Source: Perkinsus chesapeaki (Eukaryota; Perkinsozoa; Perkinsida; Perkinsidae). From it: DNA of 57,885 nt. The notes under the pieces are model-generated. The model was not told the DNA's origin. It searched no databases and saw only the letters and a program-made list of their open reading frames with translations. Positions 1-11,943 of the stretch are shown here, piece by piece; within the stretch, counting starts at the first letter, position 1; the number at the start of each line of letters is the position of its first letter. The translations under genes were made by a program, and so were the position numbers. The DNA lies in the NCBI GenBank assembly GCA_013115145.1, contig JAAPAO010000173.1, positions 1 to 57,885 of the forward strand. The letters are read 5' to 3'.

Positions 1-275
1 ATAATGTTAACCAAGGCTCAACCATACCATCAGTAACATAGAATCCGTCAACGCGCTACACGAACGCGCGCAAGGTAGTGCCTCTCCCTTACGTCTTTTA
101 GCTTATAGTTTCTTCCTCCCCCGTTCGGTAGTAGCTGAGCTATGACAAATGATTGTAGAGCATATTGTCCTCAGCAACTCGGAAGGGAAACATGAGCTGA
201 ATAAAGAAGCCGATATTTTTTGCCTGGTGCAATATTGAAGAGCCGGTTTCGGATTCTTCGTCTGAATATGTAGCA

Positions 276-2885
276 CTGATCAAGACCTCATATGAACGAT
301 GGGTCAATCAATGTTCAACATTCTGCAAGGCGATCGAAAAGAAGATGGTCGAGTTGGATGCTTGTGAGGACTACAGCAACCCTGCACTTATTCTGAGAAG
401 ATGGTCGATTCTCTTTAAGAAGGCTGGTCACTTGGAGTTTACCCGTATAGTAGAAGTAGAAGGCTTCCTCTCAGAGGAATCCTCTGCGGGAAACTCACTG
501 AGATTAAAGGTTTATCTCTCGAGTGGAACTTCCGAGCTCGGCTCTTCGAACTCATTTTGCAGAATTGCTGGATGTTTGGACCAGGGCGAAAAAGGAAAGC
601 GTAGTATCGGTTGGAAAACAACGAGCTTGAGGGAATCTACCATTTCAGGTGGTTTCCTTAGTCGCACACTATATTCACCCGGCGGATCCGGAGAACCCTT
701 CGCTCACCGGCTCCATACAGACGAAGGTGATAGGCTTCGAGACATTGCGGTCAAAGCACACAGCTGACAATATCAGCTGGCTTCTAACAAGGACTCTCAA
801 CAAAATGGGCTTGCAAGGTAAGGCGGCTCCAGCCAGGCATGATGCCCGAGACACCATGTAGATATGTATCTTTGTTCAGGTCGCATTAGCATGCACAGAC
901 TCTGGCAGCAATATGGTTAAATGCTTCTCTGATTTGATCGATTCCGGTACTATGGCCCTTCTTAAACAGTGGTTGCCTTGTGCGGCACACCGTCTACATG
1001 GCCTCGGGCTATATAAGACGAAGCGCTCCGAGAAAACTGGTATCTATGGGCATAGGACGGCAGAGGACGGCCTAGCACAAGCGGAAGAACCTCTCAAGGA
1101 AATAGATCCGAAGGAACCGACCGAGGGCGAAGACTCCACTAATGTCAACAATGACGCACTCTTGATGGAGGCGGAGGAGGGCATTGAGCAGAACGAGCCT
1201 GACTGGGGACTTGAAGGAGATGATGAGGCATTCCGTGCTGGCGTCGAGACTACAGGGCGGGTAACCCGTATTCAAGCAAGTGCTAAGCACTCGATTGACC
1301 GTGTTCGAGCACTGATTTCCCTGCTGCGCAAATCTACCACTGCCCGCGACATCATGAACGATGTGAGGGAGAAGTTCCCTCCGGCTGCTAAAGGAGGGAC
1401 CGCTTACTGCGGGGATACGGTCACCCGCTGGAATAGCACTCTAGCTATGATAAAGCAGATACTTGACTACAAGCTCCAATATGAAGAGTTTCAGCGTTCG
1501 GTGGAGTCGACATTGCCTCCAGAATCACCGGTCTACAAGGTAGTTGAGAATTGTCGGCTCAGCCACACTGATTATCGCGTCCTTCAAGCCGTGTATGATG
1601 CCCTTATACCATTCAAACTATTCAAACTACTGACTGGTTGAGTGGGTCGAAGTATCCTACCCAACCCAATCTACTCATCGCTATCGGTGCAATTAGACGG
1701 AAGCTTGAACGTGATGAACCAGATGTTCGCACGGTGAGGAACCTGGAGGATGTGCTTCTGGATCGTTTGAACCACTACTTCGCCTACTTAACTGAAAGCC
1801 ACTTCGTGAAGGCCGCCTACTATCTGAACCCTACGACTCGATCTCGCCAGCCCGCAAATGACCCGTATCACGTAAGTGAAACCTCTGACTGCGGGGAGGG
1901 GGTAGGGGGAGCATTAGAGGCCAGAACCTGAAGCGAACAACAGGTCGGGTGAATGATAGTATCATTATGATACTGCTATCACCATCCGTACCGTTAACAG
2001 ATGGGCCATAGCATACTGCTTTGAACGCCGAGTATACGACCCGACGCTGTTCGCGAGTTACTGGCTTCTAATGTCACCAGTCTATCCTGAAAGGGGTAGA
2101 CTCGACCGCAGTCTCGGTTGATGGGGAGGGATGGTGGGTTTTAATTCAATAGGCGGCGCGACCCACGCGTCTCCGCAGGGACGCGGCCGTCTATCCGACT
2201 ACTAACTTCAACATTGTTGGGAGATTACGGAGACGTTGCTTTACTAGTAGCTAGTCCTTGGCTTTGTGTTCCGATGTCCCACGACGGAGCGATCGCCCAG
2301 TCATTGTGTTATGTTGTCCCCGCGGAAGTGGTTTCACCGGCGGTAAAACCTACGGTATTACCTAGAGATGACGCGGAGGGGCGGAAGGCAACACTGAAAT
2401 GCTTGGAGACCCTCAATCTGGCAAAATGCGAAGATACAGAGAGGAGGCCCGCTGAGGAAGACTCGCAGCAGGATAAGGCGGTGGACTCTTTCGACAGCCT
2501 GATTAATGACTCTTTCGACCAGCCGGCAGATCACCAACCACACGAGATGAATGCCGAGGAGCGTTACGAGGACGAGATGATGACTATTCTCTGTGAGTAC
2601 GAGATGAGAGCGCGCAGCTTTGCTGCTCCCTCGGACAGTAGCTCCCCGCCTAAGAAAAAGACCAAGCACGCTGAGAGGGATGCCAAGTCATCCCGGTACG
2701 AGCGTTTCTGGATACGCTGCGATGACCTGTCACCTGTCAGCGAGGTCGCTAAGATTTTAGGTAGCTTGCCTTGCACAAGCGTGTCATCAGAGTCGGTGTT
2801 CAGCCTCGCAGGGTGCTTGTCTCGTCGGGAGCGTTCAAGGCTTACGGCCGACCGCCTCCGAACCTTGGTTCTGTTACGCTCTTAA
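276..2885 (+). pseudogene. hAT-family transposase remnant
   Basis: Broken pieces of a hAT DNA-transposon transposase lie in order on the plus strand. Around 649-816 the frame reads the family's HTADNI-type segment. After a likely intron (818-889) it continues with the catalytic-core motif CTDSGSNM and the CAAHRLH motif (892-1000). The frame stops at 1641, and a block starting SGSKYPT (1641-1875) continues one frame over, so a frameshift separates them. A GTAAGT donor follows at 1876. The C-terminal block (2214-2885) ends in the hAT dimerisation signature SSESVFSLAG. The frameshift and the acidic low-complexity insert (about 1090-1220) argue for decay, although some gaps may be introns. I saw no clear terminal inverted repeats. 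Family assignment is firm; integrity is doubtful. Confidence 0.8.
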
Positions 2886-2945
2886 TACTGTCAAGTTGAT
2901 GCATGATCATAAGAATTTCTTATTAAGAAGTAGTATGTTACGTTC

Positions 2946-3045
2946 ATTCTAAGTCGGAGATCCCGGCTTCCCGGCCGGGAGTCCGGGAAAAACGCCGGGA
3001 CAGGAGCTCAATTCACAAAACCGGGATCTTGGCGGGCGGGACGGG
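2946..3045. repeat. CCGG-rich motif cluster beyond the hAT remnant
   Basis: This stretch repeats CCCGG/CCGGG words (for example CCGGCTTCCCGGCCGGGA near 2962) and stands out from the surrounding composition. Subterminal repeats of this kind are known from hAT elements, so it may be the right end of the element, but no matching left end is visible in the window. Confidence 0.3.
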
Positions 3046-3687
3046 GTGGTCAATTATAAGCTACCCGGACTTCGGGCCGGCCGGGATCAGCCCAGACGAA
3101 AATGCCCACCCGTGCCCAGAGCTCGTAACCACGACTCTGGTTATGGTTCATTGATAAGTGATGTTCGAAATAAGAGTACATCACCTCAAGACGTTATTAG
3201 TAGGCTACAGAATGCAGCCCTTCAGAACAAGGATTCATCTATTGATGTTTATCTTGGGTTATATCCTGCTAAGAGCACTCCACCTACAGACGGAGGATCT
3301 CGAAAGAGAAAACCCGAAGGTCAGTTCACTAGTAACCAAAGGAGTATGGCTAAACGTCAGAAGCCAAACCCCATTGGTACTAGTAACCGCCTATCTACAG
3401 GTCTTGCCCAAGGCCCCAATATGAAGGCAAGTGATTTCTTCAAGATATCCCCTGCTGAACTTTCGTTGAGAAAGCAGCGTGGGGAGTGCTTTAAGTGTAA
3501 ACAACATGGGCACTTGGCAAGAGACTGTCCGAATACTTCTACTGAGTCTACTAAATTACGTATTTCTGACGCTTCATCTGCTTACCCATTAATTGACTTT
3601 GAGTTGTCAAGAGCTGAATCAGAAACGGGTGGTAACGAAGCAAGAATACAGTATGTAGAATCATCGGTTGACATATATCGATCATAA
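3046..3687 (+). CDS. CCHC zinc-knuckle protein, gag-like retroelement fragment
   Basis: Open frame of about 213 codons; the first in-frame ATG is at 3346. Near the C-terminus it carries one canonical CCHC zinc knuckle, CFKCKQHGHLARDC (about 3487-3528). The part before it is basic and rich in Ser, Lys, Arg and Pro, as in retrotransposon Gag nucleocapsid regions. No protease, reverse transcriptase or integrase frame follows within 1.3 kb, so this is either an isolated Gag remnant or a domesticated or cellular nucleic-acid-binding CCHC protein. It directly follows the hAT remnant, which supports a repeat graveyard. Confidence 0.5.
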   Translation: MVNYKLPGLRAGRDQPRRKCPPVPRARNHDSGYGSLISDVRNKSTSPQDVISRLQNAALQNKDSSIDVYLGLYPAKSTPPTDGGSRKRKPEGQFTSNQRSMAKRQKPNPIGTSNRLSTGLAQGPNMKASDFFKISPAELSLRKQRGECFKCKQHGHLARDCPNTSTESTKLRISDASSAYPLIDFELSRAESETGGNEARIQYVESSVDIYRS

Positions 3688-4950
3688 ACATTTCGAATGC
3701 AAATACTTCATTCTTCATGATACTACAATCATATTATTGATCATCATGTTGACTGGTTTCCGGTATTATTTTCTTAAAACGACCTCCTGGCGACTTCAAG
3801 CCAGTTGCGCAGTTCAAGGGTTGTTCGGCAAAACCTGCTAAGTTGATTCTAGTTCAACTGGAATAAACTCGTGCCAGTTTGTTGTCGTGGAGCGCACAAG
3901 GTGAGTCGGTGTTATAGCTAAAGCTAGGCTAAAGTCATTATGTTTGATGTATTCGATGTATAATCGAGATCCTATCTGCTCTATCTAAAGTATTGTGTTG
4001 ATACTTAGATTATACAGTTCCAGCACGATTCATGCCGGGATGTCCACCAGTTAGCATTCCTTAATTCCTTTATCGAAATGCTAACTGGATCCCATAAGCT
4101 TAGATACTCCTGCATTCGAGAAACGGTATTCTAGGGACGCAAACTGAGGTTTCGCTAATCATACCAAATGGGTAAGGAAATAAGACATATCTTTCACCAC
4201 AGTATCCTTCGATTCTGACCAAACAATCATTTTAAACTATCCATATTCAAAGGAAAGGTTCGCAGCAGAGTAAGTCACTTTGATCGCCACGGTATCGGAC
4301 TACTGCCTTAGAGGCAGTTCTTTAAGTGACTGGATCGCTGGCAATTGCACAACCCTGATTCTGGAAGAAATTCTCGAGTTTTCGCCTTCCGTCATCAACA
4401 CGTGCTCGACTCAGCAGTAGAACGATCTGTACTGTCTTCCCTTGTGTGGGTATGACTCATGAGTCATCACTATTGGCTTATATTTTAACGTTACTCTTGC
4501 AGCTTCAGTACCAATTATTTTACAATTATTTCAACGTTATTACTAATAACGTTGTTGCTATCATTATTTTACATCCTTGGTAAGATACGCGGTGTTTCAT
4601 TACACTATCACTAATCACAAAAGCGTCATAACGATGATGACGAACAGTACATAAGTACAACTGATGACTGAGTGTTTGTAATCACCAGAACTCGACACTG
4701 GTGGATTCATAGAGCCTTAACTATCAACATATACACGTCAAAGGGTACCACTAGCGAAAGGAGACACTCGGATCGTGTACTTGCACAATCACAGTGTTGT
4801 GCTGTAGCAGCATAGCATGAAGGTTGTTGCTAAGGTTATTCACGTCTGTCGCAAGTACTGACTTAATATTAATTGACATTTATCAATGAACCCATCCAAG
4901 TTTGTGAAGGAGAAACTGGGCAAATTGAAACAAGTAATGTATAGATGAGG
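3688..4950. other. Non-coding spacer with one strong hairpin
   Basis: I see no convincing gene here. The only structure is a perfect 12-bp inverted repeat (4047-4058 with 4077-4088, arms CCAGTTAGCATT and AATGCTAACTGG) around an 18-nt AT-rich loop. Confidence 0.5.
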
Positions 4951-7716
4951 TCAGGATGAAGATTTGGTACGCTGGTCCTAACAAAAGAGACAACTCTTGC
5001 ACGCACGCGCAACTCAACTTACTTGTAAGACTTGTTTTAGTTCTAGGCTGTCAGCAACGGCATGGCAAAACTCATACGTACCCAACATAATTGCGCACCC
5101 TGGGATGACCTGAAAGTAGCCTCATTCGTATCTTTCACGCTTCAACCTATGATACCTTCAGCAGTCGCGGTCCCAAGCCAACAGTAAATCCGCGAAGACG
5201 ATACTCCTTAAAAATCGCCACCATAGCGGATCCTGTCGTATGAATCCTAAAAGCCATACCATTCCACTCATCCTTCTCACTGTAAAAAGCGCGCGCCCGG
5301 ATGATCGATTTATCCTACGGTGAGCTCCGTATCGACTTAGATATTGTGTGATATAAATTCGTTTGATGACATGTCCGTCCAATCGAAATGTTCCTCTCCT
5401 TCCATCCCACCTCCGCAACCGACCAGCTACACAGGGGCACCCCAAATCGATCAACTGGGCGCGCTTCTTCACTCACCGTTTTGCCAAGTTGGTTTGTTGC
5501 TTATTGGGCCGACTGGCGGTCTGAAGCTGTGTCTTGACCATATCAAATGGATGTGTTGCAGCAGCTGCAATGGTGCCGCAAACTGCGCCGTTAAGGAAGG
5601 AAAACCCAAAAGTTTCAAGCCAAGTTGCGGGTTGGTTAACCTGAAACAAGTACCAAATATTTTCCGAGGAAAGTGTCCGTAATATAGCCAATGGTAGAAA
5701 TATCGATCCTGGGAATCGAACCCTCGCTGGCTGTAGGAGATGCTCAGATCAAGCCAACGAAGAGGAACATCAGCAACTATTCCCCGTTGTGAAATGTTTT
5801 CTAGCAGACTTCCTTTCATATCCCCGCTCGTGTTGCCGTCGCGCCACATGTATCCCGTCTTGCGAGAACGATCGATTCCCCGAATCTTTCAAAACAGGTG
5901 TCATAAAACAAGCTGAATTCTCCAAAGCAATGACTTCAGTAGTATATTTTTTGTTATGATCTTTCGACGACGCGCTTTTACTAAATCGACTTGATATTTT
6001 TCCAATTATACTTAACGATCAGAGAGTCACTTGCCTTCACAAATGCGTTCTTCGGAGATTGAAGTCTTCCTAGTGCTGAGATATAATGTAAATTCAATAC
6101 CTCTGGTGGAAATGCACAGATACCGCGCTACTTGCAGAGTCGCTAAGATTCCACGTGCTCAGTAACTACAATGTGGATTTGACCTTGGGTGACCAAACTT
6201 GCGCGATCGCCCTTCTTCCAGGTTGTCTGCGATATTATATACTCCAGCATGGTCATCTCAATTGGTCATGCTCTCCAAAACCCGCATGACCGTCGTGCTT
6301 TGGAAAATACTCAAATAGACTAGAGAACAGCCTTCTTACTCGCTTCATAACGATAGTGTAGGCATCAAAGGTCTTCCCAATTTAACCCCACAAATATCCT
6401 TCCCAATTTAACCTTTGAAGTATCTTTCCCTATTCAACCTCTAAAGTATCTTTCCCTATTTAACCTCTAAAGTATCTTTCCCTATTTAACCTCTAAAGTA
6501 TCTTTCCGCATTTAACCTCTAAAGTAGCGTTCCCCATTTAACCTCTAAAGTATCCTTCCCTATTTAACCTCTAAAGTATCTTTCCCTCACTACATTAGCC
6601 TGCTTCTCAGCCAGTTCCAGCAGTTCTTCATTATTAGCATACCTCGCCGCTCCACGCCGTTCCACGTGTTCCGGGAGGAATATCTTTTTATTGTACTCGT
6701 AGAGTGACCAATAAATTGCAGAAAATGGCAAGTCCCTGGGGAAGAACAGAAACCATCAAATGGAGTCGCGCACTACCAGCTCGCGGATGTAATACGAAAA
6801 TATACAATGGAAAATGACCGAAAGGTGATCAGTTAGAATCAAGAAAAGTTTACTTTCTATAGGCTCAAACAAACGAAGCGGTGGAGGGACTCATGGTAAT
6901 GTGAGGGGCGATAAGCTGTCATTTAAAAGTTACGAAACTGCTCAAGATTCGGAGTGAAATACTAAAGCTTCGTCCGCTGCGAAATTTAATCTCTATTATA
7001 TTCCACAAGAAGCAAGGTTGAAGCTAAGATATCCTTACTACCTAACCAATGTGGGTAGCAATCCACGCCAGAGACTTGAAAAGGAGTCTTCTCGTAGAAC
7101 TCGCTTAACCGTCGCAATGGCACCCTCGCCCATTCCAGTTGTCGCTTGTACACGCGTACGCAGAAACTCCACTGGAGAGGAAATTATTTCATTTGTGAAA
7201 GTGAAGACTTACAAGGAGAAAACAAAGTAACAGCGGTGGCCCGTGCGGCCGCACTGGCTACTCCATCGGGGACTTTTTCGCGCCAGTGCTCATAGAGCAC
7301 GAAAAAGGTCTGAGGAATATGTTAGGTTGAAGCCTGCAAGATGCAAAATAGGTTGTGTACCCAGTTAGACGGTATTTGGTATACTAGGCTTGTGACTGTC
7401 CCGTTCCATAAGGCTCGCCAACCGTAAGTGCTTTTAATATGTCGCATCACCTGCAAGCCGGTAGTATTCGTTCGCTGATGATTCAGAGCCGGCGAGGCCT
7501 AAAAATATCTTAGCTCCATCCAAGTAAGATAAAGAGCAGGTTAGATCGAGATGCCCTACCTGCCAGTAGTTCTTGACTACATCAAAGGGAGTACAAACAG
7601 CCGTGACGGCAACCGATCCCATTGTAGAGGCCACCATTGTGTACCAGAAGGTCGCCTTTTCGCCATCTGGCACACTCATCTTACAAGGCAACAACGCAAA
7701 CCATAGTTCTAAGGAC
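4951..7716 (-). CDS. Mitochondrial carrier, SLC25A39/40 (MTM1)-like
   Basis: Spliced inner-membrane solute carrier. Decoded exons, 5' to 3': about 7560-7716, (gap), 5477-5640, 5319-5426, 5156-5279, 5023-5109, 4951-4977; phases agree from 5640 downstream. The first exon holds a carrier signature, TPFDVVK. Exon 5477-5640 holds THPFDMVKTQLQ. The C-terminal exons read GFTVGLGPRLLK then VIPGCAIMLGTYEF, which closely matches the SLC25A39/40 ending (GLIPRL..APACAIM.STYEF). Members of that subgroup are linked to mitochondrial glutathione import and metal handling. The segment between 5640 and 7559 should hold further exons; a possible one lies near 5740-5830. The N-terminal start is unresolved: the exon opens after an acceptor at 7717, and the first ATG is at 7679. 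Four of the introns carry repeat modules B (twice, opposite orientations), C and D. Confidence 0.75.
4978..5022 (-). repeat. Module D intron (45 nt)
   Basis: Starts GTAAGTTGAGTTGCGCGTGC and ends CTTTTGTTAG, with the module D dyad in the middle. It leads to a short final exon of nine codons including the stop. Without splicing the frame stops two codons after the donor, so this last junction is less certain than the others. Confidence 0.55.
5110..5155 (-). repeat. Module C intron (46 nt)
   Basis: Starts GTATCATAGGTTGAAGCGTG, then AAAGATAC closes the stem, and it ends CTACTTTCAG. Its removal joins PRLLK to VIPGCAIM, a conserved carrier junction, so the intron call is firm. Confidence 0.85.
5280..5318 (-). 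repeat. Module B intron, opposite orientation (39 nt)
   Basis: The next carrier intron. Here the reverse complement of module B lies at the 3' end: AAATCGATCATCCGGGCGCG followed by CGCTTTTTACAG. Removing it joins a Pro codon to the conserved GFTVGLGPRLLK exon in phase. Confidence 0.8.
5427..5476 (-). repeat. Module B intron (50 nt)
   Basis: Intron of the carrier gene. It starts GTGAGTGAAGAAGCGCGCCC and runs into AGTTGATCGATTTG, ending CTGTGTAG. The same 5' sequence opens HAD intron 33314-33358. Splicing keeps phase 2 between exons 5477-5640 and 5319-5426. Confidence 0.8.
6375..6590. repeat. 26-bp tandem repeat, about eight copies
   Basis: Head-to-tail copies of CCTCTAAAGTATCTTTCCCT plus ATTTAA, the first ones diverged. 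It lies in the undecoded part of the carrier gene, probably an intron. On the minus strand the unit contains AAAGATACTTTAGAGGTTAA, resembling part of module C. Confidence 0.85.
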
Positions 7717-7718
7717 AC

Positions 7719-8348
7719 CAGAGAAAAAATACGGAAAAAATATCATCACCAGGGATCGAACCCGCGGGTAGAGGAAGACGGGGCGATAACCAGAAATTCT
7801 TCGGCGAAGACGAATTTTAATGAGCGAAATTTCATTTCCAAAAAACCGTCTCTGGGTAAGTATTTGACTGAGCGCATCTTAGCTCGACCCATGCAAGATA
7901 CGCAAAAGCTTCACAGGAACGGTACATTGCGTATCTCACATACGATATGTGTGCCGACTTGTTCTTGCATTTCAGGTCAATAATGAAATATGAAATCTAT
8001 CTCTAGAGCCCAATATAGGTGCAGCAATTGCTTCATTATCGAAGCGTGTATGAACTCGCTCCTCACACCACAGTCGGCACTAGCTAGTTTGTTAACTTGA
8101 GCTCCCTACCGAGTGACTCGGTCCGATTCGGTAATCCCGACATACAATTCATCAGAATATCCTTTTTATGCTCGAGGAAGCGCTTGATAATTAATGCGAC
8201 GAGAAGTGAAGTCAATCGTCTGTTTTTGCATTCTCTCGACTTCCTTTCGCAAATTGAAACATATGAGATGTTAATGAGTCCACTTCTGCTGCCCAATAAA
8301 GCCTTTGACTTGTTAATATTGATCAACCTACTCAAAGTTAGACACTCC
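7719..8348. other. Spacer between the carrier and the first secreted gene
   Basis: No supported gene. It contains a B-box-like GGTTCGATCCC on the minus strand (about 7749-7762, module H) and a plus-orientation module C copy (about 7877-7910), so part of it may be 5' introns or exons of the minus-strand carrier. Confidence 0.4.
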
Positions 8349-9503
8349 ATGTTCAAACTCGCACTCTTCTTAAGCACCCTTATCGGTATTACTCACACCA
8401 GGGCCACGGAAGGAGACATGATGAGTACCGATGAAGATAGCATTTCAACAGCGTCCAAGGAATCCTATGTCTCTCTGACCACTGATGAGTTTGCGGATAG
8501 AATGGCGAGTCTTTATGCCGACAACTTCTTGAAGTTCTACAAACCTCCCGAAGACGAAGTCGACGCGCAATCATTTATGTCCAAGGGACTCTACCGCTCT
8601 ATCGGAGACAAAGTCAGCGGCACAGGAAGATCCGCTGTCAGAATCGAGAAACACTCTGAGTTAGCCAAAGTCTTCTGCAATTACGGCGCTGAAGAGCACG
8701 GTAAACGGCCATACCCGCCTGGAGTGCAGGCAAAGGCTTTATGCCTGAGCAAGATACCTGATGGAGACTTTACTGAAATATTCTTGCACGACTTCGAAGA
8801 GAGAACTACCGAGACATGTCAAGTTTTCACATTCACGCCGTTGCATGTGAGCAGCAGGCTTGGAACGGCCAGAGAGTATTCTAGAAAGGAGATCCGAGAA
8901 GCTTGGAAAGCGAGCTTCAAGAAAGTGCTGTCGAAGACAAACGCTCGTTGGCAGTTCAACCAAGACGCTGGAGAAGACTTCCTAAAATTCACGCACTTGA
9001 TTTTCGGCGACTGCAACATCAAGCTCGGGTTTTTCAACCCGCAGGTGTCCGCCCTCTACATGGACCCAGTTAAGAATGATAAGTTCTCCATTGCATTCTT
9101 CGTGGAGGCAGAGGCCTCCCCCGTTGATGTCACGTTCGCTAGGATCTCCCCGATCCAATACGGTGGATCGAGCAAAATGTATACCAGTGAAAATCCGAAG
9201 TTACATATCGACGTCAAAAGAGACGGAAGATTCTGGAGGGCGACGATGTATTCTGAGAACGTACCGATAAAGCACCGTGGCTCGCGGAGAGGTGTCATGC
9301 TCTTGCATTCCAAGCCAGACGCTTCACATGTGTACAGGATTAAAAGTGTATACGACACTCGTGGGAGCGAGTCCATGGACCAGATGTTCTTCTACTATCT
9401 TTTCGATAATGCTAAAGTCCAGTATGCAATGATGAGATATAAAGCAAAATGGGCTATATTAGATGAGAACGAGCTACTAAAGTCATATGAAACCACAGTT
9501 TAA
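8349..9503 (+). CDS. Secreted lineage-specific protein, family S member 1
   Basis: Intronless, 384 residues from the ATG at 8349. That start is preferred over upstream in-frame codons because it opens with a clear signal peptide (MFKLALFLSTLIGITHT). The mature part has a low-complexity Ser/Thr/Asp start, then the family pattern FCNY...ALCL, FTEIFLHDF, TETC.VFTFTP, REAW, ARW, KFTHLIFGDC and SALYMDP, ending in FFYYLF...YAMMRYKAK.AIL. The gene at 12931 shares all of these blocks in the same order. I do not recognise a known domain. Paired cysteines and secretion suggest an extracellular or host-facing role, but that is inference. Confidence 0.85.
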   Translation: MFKLALFLSTLIGITHTRATEGDMMSTDEDSISTASKESYVSLTTDEFADRMASLYADNFLKFYKPPEDEVDAQSFMSKGLYRSIGDKVSGTGRSAVRIEKHSELAKVFCNYGAEEHGKRPYPPGVQAKALCLSKIPDGDFTEIFLHDFEERTTETCQVFTFTPLHVSSRLGTAREYSRKEIREAWKASFKKVLSKTNARWQFNQDAGEDFLKFTHLIFGDCNIKLGFFNPQVSALYMDPVKNDKFSIAFFVEAEASPVDVTFARISPIQYGGSSKMYTSENPKLHIDVKRDGRFWRATMYSENVPIKHRGSRRGVMLLHSKPDASHVYRIKSVYDTRGSESMDQMFFYYLFDNAKVQYAMMRYKAKWAILDENELLKSYETTV

Positions 9504-10052
9504 GTATGTCTCTTTGTCGGTTGACCGTCGTGTGTGTTTTATGATGTTGTTGTTAAGAATGATGTCTTCAATATTATTCATTCGTATTGAGTTGAACCAA
9601 GTCAGATTAATCCTCGTTTCACCATCCCCATACTTTCCCATACTTCATACTCATATACTACTCAAGCAGAGTGGCTCTACTAATAGCCGAATTTACGGTT
9701 CGCGTGTTCTGGGTTAAATTCGGGCTTAATTTATAAAGTAAACTAAGTTCGAGTTCAAATACGTTAAACATTCAAAGTTGCTCTAAGCCCGTTGGCTTTG
9801 CTATCCTGAGTGTCATGCTCCAAGGCGAAGAAACTTGTTTACCAAGTGTGCGACTCCATAACACCACTCTCATAGGCTCACCAAGAAACTCCCTTAAAGG
9901 AAGGCTTACGACTAATGATGAATATTTAGGCTGTTCAAATGTCCCAAAGACTTGCGCAGTAACAATAACATCTCAACAAACTGGCTAAAGATCAGAGACA
10001 TTCAGCAAATGGTATCGCGCCCGCGAAGTCATCTGGTCACTATCATCAAACT

Positions 10053-10411
10053 TCACTTATAAAGGCACACCCAGCCAAAGGTGGTTTGTTTGCACCAGGT
10101 GTCACCAGGACAGACCTCGAAGATCTGAAAAGGAGTTGTATTCACCCAGTCCACCCAATCGGACTTTTTCCGTAGACGCTGTCTGATGCGCAAGAAATAT
10201 GATATACGCCGAAAACTGTCAGAAAACACTGACATGTATCGCTGGGAATATTTCTGATAACTATAAAAGTACTCTGAAGCGAAGGCGGCAGATGGAAACT
10301 TGAAGGAATCCGAAGGTCGTCAGGAACTTGCAATTCGCCCGATGCTAAGGAGACTAAGAATAAGAGAGACACTACGCGAAAGGTGGTAGCAGATGTTCTG
10401 ATGCAGAACAC
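10053..10411 (-). CDS. Small Cys-rich secreted protein candidate
   Basis: On the minus strand an ATG at 10411 opens a good signal peptide (MFCIRTSATTFRVVSLLFLV then SLASG). Farther down, in another frame, comes a compact Cys-containing end, CPGDTWC....FGWVC, stopping at 10053. The two would need an intron or a frameshift to join; I could not fix the junction. The spacing loosely recalls half of a granulin-type motif, but this is weak. Confidence 0.35.
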
Positions 10412-11943
10412 CGTGAGTCGCTATGGACTTACTGAAGCACAGCCGAGCATACACTTTTCATCACTGCAGAACGATTTGATAGCTTTCCCCCCCGGGCTTG
10501 GGGGGCAGTCCTTCGTAGCCTCGCAATGAGGTACGCACATACGACTACGCAGCTGAGAAAGCAGACGATTTCAGGAAGAAAAATGATCCAGAGGTTGAAA
10601 AACGTAAAGAGATCATGGTACAATCGAAAGCCTTCCGACGAAAGCAGGACATTGTAGATCTACGCGAAATCAGTCCTCCTGAAACAACATCTTAAGTATC
10701 TAATACTAGACGTTTTTTATGAGCATCAGCTTATGTAGACTCTTAGACCAGTTGGATAGAGCAGGCTTCGAGCCTTAAAGTTCGAAGCTCATTGCTAAAA
10801 TGTGTTTTCGGGTTGCGTCCTGGGCATGGACGCTGGAAGCGAACAAAGCGAACGGCAGACAGTAGCTGTGCACATCTCACATCTGTAATGACTAGTGTGG
10901 TGTTTCCTGGACAATGACAATTCACAAGCTTGTCATCGACGATCTTATCGCAGCCTCCGATCGGCTTCGAGTAAGCTGAATATAATTATACCAATTCATC
11001 GCGCTCTTCAAGCATTACGTTGTGCCAAGACGTCGTAAAGTAAGATGGTGATGAAAGTGATAATTTTCATGGGGGGGGGCACAACTGACAACAGAAAGCA
11101 CTTTTTTCGAGTATTGATGAAGCATCAGCGATGCTGGTCGCTGGCAGTCGTGACCGATTATCGGTCACCGTAGAGTCACGTGCTGTGGTAGTGTGACAGT
11201 CACTACTTCGCGAGCGAACATGTAGGCTACTGCTGTTCCGCGGAACTGCGTACAACTTACACGAATGTGCAAGACAACCACAAGCGATACTTGCGGTTAA
11301 AGAATGGAGGAGTATAGCGTTCCTTGAGCTGATTAAAACCGACCGCCAGATCCGAACACACGCAGTGAGGGGATCGTCGAGATGAAACGGTTGCTGAGGG
11401 TAGCTCTTACGAGCAAAAGTCAGAAGCAGGTTTCAAAAAACAACTGCCTGGAAGAATATGACAGACAGTCATTGACTCTATACTGGTAAGCGAACAAACA
11501 GAATCGTTACATCGTGAATTACATGGAACAAATGGATTCAGTTATAAGCACGCATGGTCTTAGCTCTAGCACGGGGAGATCTGAAGATTGAGCCGGGCTG
11601 TACGTGTGGTAGCAGCATTTTGCTAGTGGTTTGTGTAGTCACATGCCTGCTATGTTTTATGTAAGCCTATCTCTTCCGCCCCGTATAGCTGCGAGCTTTT
11701 TCTACATTTCTGTCCTGGTCTAGTCGGAGACCTCGCAACGGAGTCCGCGACTCGAAAACTCCCCTGCTCGCAGTTGGAGCCCTTCGATGTCCGGCTTCTT
11801 GTCAAAACTTGTAGACGAGGCCGTGAGGCTACTGATCGCTCCTCGGGTAAAAGCCCTGGAGATAGTGCGGCACTAATAGTGCCTAGTTTCTCCAAGTTGG
11901 AGGTTTCAACCGTTTTCTGCTCTTGAGACTAGTTACATTCGTT

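Noticed and set aside
7573-7983. 136-codon plus-strand frame
   Set aside because: It overlaps the carrier exon with TPFDVVK on the other strand and reads through module C and H sequence.
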